A DNA stretch of 47,895 nt from Sphingopyxis sp. 2PD (GTDB lineage: Bacteria > Pseudomonadota > Alphaproteobacteria > Sphingomonadales > Sphingomonadaceae): contig NZ_SCMU01000023.1 of the NCBI RefSeq assembly GCF_005503695.1, positions 1 to 47,895 of the forward strand, given 5' to 3'. The notes beneath the pieces are model-generated. The model was not told the DNA's origin. It did no database searches and was given only the letters and a program-made list of their open reading frames with translations. Shown here in pieces: positions 33,235 to 41,021 of this stretch. A program made the translations under genes and the position numbers. Each line of letters begins with the position of its first letter. The first letter of the stretch is position 1.

Positions 33235-33688
33235 TATATCTCCCTTATATAATAAGCATGGCTAATAATCTAAAAATCGTGGCATGTTTTCGATATAGGT
33301 GACCACGTGGGCGCGTTGCCGATCGAAGTCGACCTAGAAAATCCCATATTTTACGAGTTTTGCTTTCATTAAGGAGAACTGTACGCCCTACTTTCCCCGA
33401 TACTGAATCGATTAACTGATTACGAATACCGAGCGCCGCCGATCACCAAATGAAACGGATGTGCATGAGAGAGATTTGAGATGGCTGTTGCGATGTTTCA
33501 TCAAATCGTACCGCTGTTTCACGTCAGCCGAGCATGAATGACGATACACGCTCACCATAAACTTTCACGTGTTGCCTGCAAATTTACGATTCGCTTGCTA
33601 CAGACGGAATTTAAGACCCATCTGGCCGTTCCGGCGGCAGGCATGATTAGACACTGCTAGCGGCAATATTGAACCGTAAGGACGAAAA
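33235..33688. other. Gene-free AT-richer region between integrase and epimerase gene
   Basis: About 450 bp with no credible coding region. Holds the integrase leader (AGGGAGAT ribosome binding site, with the CTTAT...ATAAG inverted repeat just upstream) and, further right, three related short motifs: TGAAAC (33451-33456), GTTTCA (33495-33500) and GTTTCA (33516-33521). An 8-bp match to the tRNA-Lys end, GCTCACCA, is at 33550-33557. It probably contains the right edge of the element remnant and the promoter of the epimerase gene. Confidence 0.5.
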
Positions 33689-34693
33689 TTGAAGACTCTC
33701 ATCACCGGTGCGGCGGGCTTTATCGGAATGCACGTCGCGGATGAATTGCTCAAACGCGGTGACCACGTTGTTGGGATCGACAACTTCACGCCCTATTATT
33801 CGCTCGATCTCAAACGCGCCCGCATCGCGAATCTTGCTGCACGTTATGGTGACCAGTTTGCGTTCAAGGATGTCGATTTCGGTGACGCGAATGCGCTCGC
33901 TCAGGTCCTGGCCGATGTCACGATCGATCGGATCGTGCATCTCGGGGCGCAGCCGGGGGTACGCTATTCGCTCGAAAACCCGGCAGCCTACATCCACTCG
34001 AACATCTCCGGACATGTGAATATTCTCGAATTGGCGCGTCATCGGACGATTTCGCACCTCGTATATGCGTCTTCGTCGTCGGTCTATGGCATGCGGGCCG
34101 ATACGCCGTTTCGGGTCGCCGATCGCGCCGATACGCCCATCTCGCTCTACGCCGCGACGAAGCGCGCCGACGAGTTGATGAGCGAAACCTATGCCCATCT
34201 CTTCCGCATCCCACAGACCGGGCTGCGCTTTTTCACCGTCTATGGCCCTTGGGGTCGCCCCGATATGGCGGTCTGGAAATTCACCGAAGCGGTGCTGCAA
34301 GGCCGTCCAATCGACGTTTACAATCAGGGCGACATGCTGCGCGACTTCACCTTTATCGATGATATCGTCAACGGCGTGGTTCTGGCGCTCGATCATCCGC
34401 CAGAAGATGACAAGCGCGAGAAACCGGGCGGCTTCACCACGCCGCACCGGTTGTACAACATCGGCAACAACCTACCCGAGCAGTTGACCGACTTGATTCG
34501 CGCAATCGAGGCCGCGTGCGATCGCAAAGCCGAGATCAATCTGCTGCCGATGCAGGATGGAGACGTGTATCAAACCTTCGCCGATATCCACGATATCAGT
34601 CGCGACCTCGGTTTTGCTCCGACCACCCCGATGGCGGTCGGAATTCCAGCGTTCGTCGATTGGTATCGGGAAGACTGGTTGAAGCGCCCGTAA
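33689..34693 (+). CDS. NAD-dependent epimerase, UDP-glucuronate 4-epimerase type
   Basis: A 334-residue extended SDR. Nucleotide motif TGAAGFIGMHVADELLKRG at the N-terminus, DNFTPYYSLDLKRAR (typical of UDP-glucuronate epimerases), HLGAQPGVRYSLENP, VYASSSSVYG and the S-Y-x3-K pair in SLYAATKRADELM, then RFFTVYGPWGRPDMA. It would make UDP-galacturonate from UDP-glucuronate for polysaccharide synthesis. The start is TTG at 33689 with AAGGA about 9 nt upstream; no ATG fits the conserved N-terminus. galE follows, 115 bp downstream. Confidence 0.88.
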   Translation: MKTLITGAAGFIGMHVADELLKRGDHVVGIDNFTPYYSLDLKRARIANLAARYGDQFAFKDVDFGDANALAQVLADVTIDRIVHLGAQPGVRYSLENPAAYIHSNISGHVNILELARHRTISHLVYASSSSVYGMRADTPFRVADRADTPISLYAATKRADELMSETYAHLFRIPQTGLRFFTVYGPWGRPDMAVWKFTEAVLQGRPIDVYNQGDMLRDFTFIDDIVNGVVLALDHPPEDDKREKPGGFTTPHRLYNIGNNLPEQLTDLIRAIEAACDRKAEINLLPMQDGDVYQTFADIHDISRDLGFAPTTPMAVGIPAFVDWYREDWLKRP

Positions 34694-34808
34694 CGTCGCG
34701 TGACGCGCTTTTTGCCGCAACCGAACATGCGCGTTGGCTTGGTTGCAAGCCCCGGATAGAATAGGGCAACCATCAAACGATAAGCATCCGCATAGAGGCA
34801 AAAACCCG

Positions 34809-35825
34809 ATGAAGATCCTATTGACCGGCGGCACCGGCTATATCGGCAGCCACGTTGCAGCGGCGTTGATAGCGTCCGGCCATCAGGTCGTCTGTTTCGA
34901 CAACCTCGCCAACAGCGATGCGGCAGTGATCGACCGGCTCGAAGCGATCACCGGCACGGCTATCCCCTTGGTCGTTGGCGACATCCGGGACGGCGATGCT
35001 TTGCGCCGTGCCCTGACCGAGCATGGCATCGAAGCCGTCATCCATTTCGCAGGCCTGAAAGCCGTCGGCGAATCGGTCGCCGAGCCGATCAAATATTACG
35101 ACAACAATGTCCGTGGGACACTGTCGCTAGTCGAAGCGATGGCCGATTGCGGCGTCAAAACGATGGTCTTTTCGTCGAGCGCGACGGTCTATGGCCAGCC
35201 GCGTTATCTGCCGCTCGACGAAAATCATCCGACGTCGGCCACCAATCCCTATGGCCGTACCAAGCTGATGATCGAAGAGATGCTGGCCGATATCGCGGCG
35301 TCCGATCCCCAATGGCGCATCGCGACGCTGCGCTATTTCAATCCGGTTGGAGCGCATGATAGCGGGCTGATCGGCGAGAATCCGAACGGTATTCCCAATA
35401 ATTTGATGCCCTTCATCAGCCGCGTTGCTGCCGGTCGGCTCGCTGAGTTGTCGGTGTTCGGCAACGACTATGACACCCCAGACGGCACCGGGGTGCGCGA
35501 CTATATCCATGTTGTCGACCTCGCCGACGGCCACGTCGCAGCGCTCGACACGATAGCTAACTCTGAGCCCGGCCTATCGACCTGGAACCTCGGCACCGGA
35601 CAAGGCTATTCGGTCCTCGAAATGGTTCATGCGTTCGAACGAGTGAACGGCGTCAGCATCCCGTATCGGCTCGCACCGCGCCGCGACGGCGATGTGGCGA
35701 GTTGCTACGCGAGCCCCGAACGCGCCGCGCAAGAGCTTGGCTGGACCGCGCAGCGCGATCTCGACGCCATGTGTGCGTCGAGCTGGAGCTTCGAGCGCAC
35801 GCTCGCAATGCGCAATTCGGGCTAG
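34809..35825 (+). CDS. galE: UDP-glucose 4-epimerase
   Basis: A 338-residue GalE interconverting UDP-glucose and UDP-galactose. LLTGGTGYIGSHVAAALIAS at the N-terminus, FAGLKAVGESVAEPIKYYDNN, VFSSSATVYG, NPYGRTKLMIEE with the Y-x3-K pair, and LRYFNPVGAHDSGLIGE are hallmark GalE motifs. The ATG at 34809 is chosen to fit the conserved start. Works with the preceding epimerase and with Ugd further on to supply sugar nucleotides. Its stop codon lies in a CTAG that also holds the stop of the convergent transporter gene. Confidence 0.95.
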   Translation: MKILLTGGTGYIGSHVAAALIASGHQVVCFDNLANSDAAVIDRLEAITGTAIPLVVGDIRDGDALRRALTEHGIEAVIHFAGLKAVGESVAEPIKYYDNNVRGTLSLVEAMADCGVKTMVFSSSATVYGQPRYLPLDENHPTSATNPYGRTKLMIEEMLADIAASDPQWRIATLRYFNPVGAHDSGLIGENPNGIPNNLMPFISRVAAGRLAELSVFGNDYDTPDGTGVRDYIHVVDLADGHVAALDTIANSEPGLSTWNLGTGQGYSVLEMVHAFERVNGVSIPYRLAPRRDGDVASCYASPERAAQELGWTAQRDLDAMCASSWSFERTLAMRNSG

Positions 35826-36394
35826 CCGAACCAGCCCGCGGTCTGGGCGAGCACCCACAGGCCGATCAATAGGAAGAGCCCCGCCGCGATCATCCGCACC
35901 TTCGCGAGATCGACGCGCTTGAGCAGTTCATGCCCCAGGAAGATCGCCGGCACGTTGGCGATCATCATGCCGAGCGTCGTTCCCGCAGTGACCGCGACCA
36001 CATCATGATATTGCGCGCCGAGCGCAATCGTCGCGATTTGCGTCTTGTCGCCCATTTCGACGAGAAAGAAGGCGACCAGCGTCGTCAGGAAGGCGCCGAA
36101 GCGCGGCTTGGGGGCATCCTCGTCTTCGAACTTGTCCGGGATCAGCGTCCACGCCGCCATCGCGATAAACGACAGGCCGATCGCATAGCGGAAGATCGCG
36201 CTATCGAGAAAACTGGCCGCCGACGCACCGAGCAGCGCCGCGAGCGCATGATTGGCCAGCGTCGCGACCAAAATGCCGAGGATGATCGGCAACGGCCGGT
36301 TGAACCGCGTTGCGAGCAGGATCGCGAGCAGCTGCGTTTTGTCGCCGATTTCGGCGAGCGCGACGACCGCGGTCGAGGTGAGCATGGCTTCCAT
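35822..36394 (-). CDS. GDT1/TMEM165 (UPF0016) family manganese exporter
   Basis: A 190-residue membrane protein with six predicted helices in two homologous halves. Each half carries the family signature E-x-G-D-K-T-Q: ALAEIGDKTQLLA near residue 15 and LVEMGDKTQIATIA near residue 110. Family members move Mn2+ or Ca2+ out of the cytosol. The ATG at 36394 is supported by a GGAG 7 nt upstream (36402-36405). The 5' leader holds a yybP-ykoY riboswitch, the well-known manganese sensor that often controls this family, so expression should rise with Mn2+. Confidence 0.92.
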   Translation of the reverse strand: MEAMLTSTAVVALAEIGDKTQLLAILLATRFNRPLPIILGILVATLANHALAALLGASAASFLDSAIFRYAIGLSFIAMAAWTLIPDKFEDEDAPKPRFGAFLTTLVAFFLVEMGDKTQIATIALGAQYHDVVAVTAGTTLGMMIANVPAIFLGHELLKRVDLAKVRMIAAGLFLLIGLWVLAQTAGWFG

Positions 36395-36401
36395 GAATAA
36401 A

Positions 36402-36460
36402 CTCCGGGGCCGGGCAGCGTTGCGATTCCAATCGACATCGACACCCGCCGCCCGGCCCGG
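36402..36460 (-). promoter_or_regulatory. Hairpin overlapping the ribosome binding site of the manganese exporter gene
   Basis: On the minus strand, 36460-36446 (CCGGGCCGGGCGGCG) pairs with 36419-36404 (CGCTGCCCGGCCCCGG), giving a long GC stem with minor mismatches. Its 3' edge covers two bases of the GGAG ribosome binding site at 36405-36402. It lies between the riboswitch aptamer and the start codon and is therefore the likely expression platform, acting on translation. Confidence 0.6.
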
Positions 36461-36476
36461 ACGAAGAATGCGATGC

Positions 36477-36584
36477 CATTGGTCTCGCCCAAGCGGTCTC
36501 CCGCTTCCACCGCACCACGACCTCTCGGCCGAGTATGTTGACACGGTGGCCCGTCCCTTCGGACGGCTGGCTACTCCCCAGATG
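36477..36584 (-). ncRNA. yybP-ykoY manganese riboswitch
   Basis: Read on the minus strand, the leader contains the conserved core GGGGAGTAG (36579-36571), then CAACATACTCGG (36540-36529) and GCGAGACC (36488-36481), the hallmark segments of this aptamer. P1 can form between CATCTGG (36584-36578) and CCAATG (36482-36477) with one bulge. Several internal GC stems lie between. The downstream gene is a manganese exporter family member. The 5' end overlaps the last 14 nt of the preceding lipoprotein gene. Confidence 0.88.
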
Positions 36585-36792
36585 ACGGGGGCGGGTTAGT
36601 CGGGTTGTCGGCGCGAGGCAAGTCCCTCGATGCGGCTGCGACGGCTTCTTCCGATTCGGCGATATCGGCGTCCATGGCTTTGGCGCGCGCCTCGATTTCT
36701 TCAGCCGCCTTGTCATAACGCGCCTCGAAATCGGGCTCGTCCTTGCAACCCGCGAGCAGCAGCAGCGGCAACAGGATCATCATGCCGCGCAT
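36571..36792 (-). CDS. Small lipoprotein at the end of the tam operon (73 aa)
   Basis: A 73-residue lipoprotein: short signal MRGMMILLPLLLLAGC with lipobox LAGC, then a charged helical stretch (FEARYDKAAEEIEARAKAMD) likely to form a coiled coil, ending in a Pro-rich tail. The ATG at 36792 overlaps the tamB stop as TGATG; a TTG one codon earlier is less likely. Its last codons and stop lie within the riboswitch core. No family recognised; size and type recall small periplasmic lipoproteins, and its coupling to tamB suggests an envelope role. Confidence 0.75.
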   Translation of the reverse strand: MRGMMILLPLLLLAGCKDEPDFEARYDKAAEEIEARAKAMDADIAESEEAVAAASRDLPRADNPTNPPPSSGE

Positions 36793-39700
36793 CAATAATC
36801 CTTGCGGTAGCGAATACTGAGGTTCGACTGACCCGAACCGCCCGCCTGACTCAGCAGCGACAGAGCGCGGGTCAGGCTGATCTCGAGCTGCGTCGCGGTG
36901 TAACCGCGCGCGTCGGTGATGACCTCCAGATAGATGTCCTTGGTGATATATTGCCCGGCAGCGAGCGCGGTACCGCGCCCGACGGTGTCGTCGGGGCCAA
37001 GCACGCGCAGGCGGTCGATGCCGGTTGCCGACTGCAGCGCGCCGAGCGGACTCAATCCCCCACCCCCACTGCTCAGCGTATTGAGCGATGAAGCCAGCTG
37101 CACCGCCTGGAGCGGCGAAAGCGTCGTGATCGAATCCCCGAACAGGATGCGCGACACGATCTCGTCCTGCGGCAGCCCGGGGACGCTCGAGAAGGCGATT
37201 TGCGGGTTGCTGGCGCGGCCCGACACCGCGACATTCACGGTCACCGTCTCGATCGTATCGCTCGCGAGCAGGCGGATCGCGGGGTCGTAAGCGTCGCCAG
37301 TGGGGAAGGTCACCCGCCCTTCCTGCAATTCAAACGAACGTCCCGCAAAGCCCAATGTCCCGCGTACCAGCTCGATTTCGCCCGTCACGCGCGGTGCCAG
37401 CGTGGTTCCGCGCAGGACGATATTGGCCATCCACTCGGATTCGAGCCCCATCCCCGTGACATAGATTTCGTCCGGCGCCTTGAGCGCAATGTCCAAGCGG
37501 ATAAGGTCGAACAGGCTGCCGCCGACCGCCGCCAGCCCGTCGCCGCTGATCCGTGGCCGCCCCGCCGCGGGTTTGCGCCTGATGCCGGTCAGCACCGGCA
37601 CCTGCGCCGCGCCTTCGCGCACGATACGATAACGCGTTTCGGGAAGGCGCAGGCTGCCCGACAGCAGCGCCGCTTGCCCGGCGACCTTTTCGAGCACCAG
37701 GTTGCCCGTTGCCCGCGCCGCAATATTCTCGCTGCGCGCCAGCCGCGCATTGTCGAGCGTCATCGCGATGTTCATCGGATAACCATCGGCTTGCGCCAGG
37801 CTGATATAGCCCTTCGCTTCGACCTTGCCGTCGCCTGCGGTCGCGGTCAGCTGATCGATTTCCAGCCGGTTGCCGGTGAAGCGACCGTTGACGACCATGT
37901 TGGTCAGACGCGTGCCATAGGTCTGGTTTTCGTAAACCATGTCCTTGCCGCGGACGACGCCCGACAGGCAGGGGTCGGCGACGCTGCAACTGAAGTCAGC
38001 GGCAACGGCGATCGGACCCGACACCCCTTGGTCGGCGGGACCGAAGAAAGAATAGAGCGTGTCCGACGGGCCGTTGTAGCGGATGCCGCCGCCCAATGGC
38101 GCCGCGCGCAGACGCGTTGTCCAGTCGCCCGCTCCCGGACCGAGCGGGCGGAGCGACGCCTGCATCCGCCCGATCACGCTGCCGCGCTTGCGCATCACCG
38201 CGCGCGCTTCGCCGCCGTCGCTGAGCAGCTTGCCGGCGAAATTGACGTCTACCGGCTGACTGACAGACGCCGCGGTGGTGCGGGTAAAGCCCGTGATCGT
38301 TAGCCGCGCATCGGCGCGCGGGAAGCTTTCCGAACTCGCCTGTTCGAAATCGAGGCTGCCGGTTGCGCGTCCGCCGAGCCCCATGTCGGGATAGACGGCG
38401 TTGAGGATCGCCATGTTGACGCGCTCAAGCCGGCTCTGGATCATGATCCCGTCCCCAAACCGCCCGGCAACGCGCGCGCTGCTACCGCGGCCCAGATTGA
38501 CCGTTGTCGGCAGCAGTTCATAGCCATCGGGACCGGGGATGATCCGCGCGGGTGAGGTGGTGCGGAAGTTGATCCCCGTCGCGCGGCCCTGCACCGACGC
38601 GCGCCACAGCTCGGGCGTCAGATCAGCGTTGGCGGCGATGCGGAACGGCACGCCGCTGGTGCCTTCGACCAGCGCCTGCGCTTTGCCGCGCCCATCACGA
38701 TAATCGATCTTCACCCGCCCGACCGCGATGTCATATTCGCGAATGCGCGTCTGCGCGATCTGTATGTCAGCAACGACATGCGGGGTATCATAGAGCGTGA
38801 CATCGGCATCGACGATCGCCGATCCGACCGCCAGTTTGGCGGGTCCGGGCAGCACGACGTCATTGGCGCGGACGTTGATCGCCGCCGCCTGATACTGGCC
38901 AGCAGCGCTCAGCCGAACGAGGCCGCCCAGCCCCTGCCCCGATGCATTGAGCTGGCCCACGAACGGCCCGGCGTCGCTCCGCACCAACCGCCCGTTGAAC
39001 CCGATCCCCGAAAGGTCTCCGCGCTCGACGTCGATCGTCAGCGGACCAGTTGCCGTCAGCAGCACCACATCGGCGGACAGCGGCCCATAATCGGTGTCGC
39101 CGGTTGCCGCGAGGCGATAACCGTTCGGCGCACCGTTGATCCGCGCGACAAGATTGGCGAGCCCGATGCCCAATCCCGGTCGTTCCGCGGTCACGACGGC
39201 GCGCGGGTCGCTGATCGTCCCCGCCAGCTGGACCCCGACGGGACCATAATCGGTCGAATTGGCCCGCGCGCTGATCTGGATCTGGCCGTTCGGCGCATAG
39301 CTCCCCTGCCCGCCGGTGACGCGCAGCCGCGGCGCCGCCAGCCGCAGATTGGTAAAGCGCACCACGCCGTCGGTGCCGTAGCGCACGTCGCTCGACGCCG
39401 TCGCATTGCCGCCCAGGAAATCGCGCACGCCCGAGTTGAACAACCGGGTCGAACGCGCGCGCACCCGCCCGACGATCTCAAGGCCGCCGCGCGGCGCGGT
39501 CTTCACGTCGGCATCGGTGTCGATATCGAAGATGCCAACACTCTCGACGCGATAGTCGTTGATCCGCCCATCGATCGCCCCGGTATAAAAGCCGCGATTG
39601 AGGTCGGCGATGACGATCGCCTTCGCATCGATGCGCGGCGACCGCAGGCGCAAATTGTCGCTAAGGATCCGTCCGTTGCTGTAAGCGAGATCGCCGTCGA

Positions 39701-41021
39701 GGCGAACCTCGACGAGCGTGCCACCCGCCACCGTATCGAGTCCGCGGATCCGCGCCGCGCGCCCCGAGACCGGAATGATGATCTGATCGGCATCGACGCG
39801 CGCGTTGCCCGACAGGGTCAATGTGTCGATAATAATGTCGTTGAGCGCGAGCGCCTTCGCATTCGCCTGATAGGCGACGGTCGGTAGGTCGAACGCCCCG
39901 TCCAACGTCGCCATCGCCCGCACACCATCGGCGCGAACCGACGGCGCAATGGCGCTCGGGCGAAGCAGAACGAACGCCAGTTGCAAGGCTTCGTACCGGC
40001 TGTTGCCCAGATCGAGCCCGCCGCTCACCCCCAAGCGGAAGGCATCGGACGAAAAGCGACCATCGAGATCGGCCTTGCGCTCTTCAAGCCGCGCCGTCAG
40101 GTCGACCGCCGTTTCTGGCCCCAGCAGCGCTGCCGTTGCACCCGTGAACAGCCGCGAAGCCTGCGCGCTCCCCTTGACTGCAAAGGTACCGTTACGGCCG
40201 GTCAGCGCCAATCGTGCGAGAGGCGCGGCACCAAGATCGGCTATGAGATTGCCATTCCAGACTTTCCAGTCACCGCGTCCCGCCAGCTTGGCGGTCAGCG
40301 TCTCGTCGAACCCGCCCATCGCCGCGAGCACCCCGCCCTGCGGCGCTGTCACGTTCATGGTCACGTCAAACCGATTCGCTTCCGGAACGGCATCGAGCAG
40401 CAGCGCCAGCGTGTCGCCCTTGGCATTGGCGCCGATCGTTGTAGCATTGGCGGTGATCTGGGCGCGCCGATCGGCAATCGCGATCTTTCCAGCCAACCGC
40501 GCTTCCTGCCGCTCACCAGCGACGGCGGGGTCAAAGATGAAACGATCAACGCGCAGCGCGCCGACATCGATATCGAGATCGGGCAGCAGCGGCTCGCCGG
40601 TGTCAGGCACGACCTTGAACGCCGGCATCTTGCGCATCGTCATCGTCGCGGCGGTTGCCGAACGCACATCTACATGGTTGGCGAAATAGCGGATGGGGCG
40701 CCAATCGACTCGAACCTCGGGCGACTCCAGGAAAACACCGGTGGGATCGGACAGGGTGAAGTTGCGGATGACCATCCGGCCATAGAGCGACCCGTCGAGC
40801 CGACCGATGCCGATCTTCATCCCGTTTTCGAATTCATATTTCTCGACCTGGGTGACGACGAAGCGCCGCCCGGCATCGCTGTTGAGCCCGATGAGGAACA
40901 GCGCGAACAACAGGACCAGCCCCAGCAGCGACAGACCGATCCAGCGCAGGATCGTCATCGGCCAGATGCGCGGCTGAACGCTCATCACAGCATCGGCGGC
41001 CACAGGCGCGTCATCAGCCAT
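36792..41021 (-). CDS. tamB: Translocation and assembly module protein TamB
   Basis: A 1409-residue TamB/DUF490 protein. A single N-terminal membrane anchor (ILRWIGLSLLGLVLLFALFLIGL, described in two parts here) is followed by long beta-rich repeats spanning the periplasm and the conserved C-terminal domain (GLPQDEIVSRILFG, SPLQAVQLASSLNTLS, YITKDIYLEVITD). With TamA it forms the inner-to-outer membrane bridge used for outer membrane protein and phospholipid delivery. The ATG overlaps the tamA stop by one base (TGATG). Length is within the alphaproteobacterial range. Confidence 0.95.
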   Translation of the reverse strand: MADDAPVAADAVMSVQPRIWPMTILRWIGLSLLGLVLLFALFLIGLNSDAGRRFVVTQVEKYEFENGMKIGIGRLDGSLYGRMVIRNFTLSDPTGVFLESPEVRVDWRPIRYFANHVDVRSATAATMTMRKMPAFKVVPDTGEPLLPDLDIDVGALRVDRFIFDPAVAGERQEARLAGKIAIADRRAQITANATTIGANAKGDTLALLLDAVPEANRFDVTMNVTAPQGGVLAAMGGFDETLTAKLAGRGDWKVWNGNLIADLGAAPLARLALTGRNGTFAVKGSAQASRLFTGATAALLGPETAVDLTARLEERKADLDGRFSSDAFRLGVSGGLDLGNSRYEALQLAFVLLRPSAIAPSVRADGVRAMATLDGAFDLPTVAYQANAKALALNDIIIDTLTLSGNARVDADQIIIPVSGRAARIRGLDTVAGGTLVEVRLDGDLAYSNGRILSDNLRLRSPRIDAKAIVIADLNRGFYTGAIDGRINDYRVESVGIFDIDTDADVKTAPRGGLEIVGRVRARSTRLFNSGVRDFLGGNATASSDVRYGTDGVVRFTNLRLAAPRLRVTGGQGSYAPNGQIQISARANSTDYGPVGVQLAGTISDPRAVVTAERPGLGIGLANLVARINGAPNGYRLAATGDTDYGPLSADVVLLTATGPLTIDVERGDLSGIGFNGRLVRSDAGPFVGQLNASGQGLGGLVRLSAAGQYQAAAINVRANDVVLPGPAKLAVGSAIVDADVTLYDTPHVVADIQIAQTRIREYDIAVGRVKIDYRDGRGKAQALVEGTSGVPFRIAANADLTPELWRASVQGRATGINFRTTSPARIIPGPDGYELLPTTVNLGRGSSARVAGRFGDGIMIQSRLERVNMAILNAVYPDMGLGGRATGSLDFEQASSESFPRADARLTITGFTRTTAASVSQPVDVNFAGKLLSDGGEARAVMRKRGSVIGRMQASLRPLGPGAGDWTTRLRAAPLGGGIRYNGPSDTLYSFFGPADQGVSGPIAVAADFSCSVADPCLSGVVRGKDMVYENQTYGTRLTNMVVNGRFTGNRLEIDQLTATAGDGKVEAKGYISLAQADGYPMNIAMTLDNARLARSENIAARATGNLVLEKVAGQAALLSGSLRLPETRYRIVREGAAQVPVLTGIRRKPAAGRPRISGDGLAAVGGSLFDLIRLDIALKAPDEIYVTGMGLESEWMANIVLRGTTLAPRVTGEIELVRGTLGFAGRSFELQEGRVTFPTGDAYDPAIRLLASDTIETVTVNVAVSGRASNPQIAFSSVPGLPQDEIVSRILFGDSITTLSPLQAVQLASSLNTLSSGGGGLSPLGALQSATGIDRLRVLGPDDTVGRGTALAAGQYITKDIYLEVITDARGYTATQLEISLTRALSLLSQAGGSGQSNLSIRYRKDY

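Noticed and set aside
33550..33557. GCTCACCA as attR of an element integrated at tRNA-Lys
   Set aside because: Only 8 bp are shared with the tRNA end and the T-arm is not repeated; too short to call an attachment site, so kept only as a weak hint.
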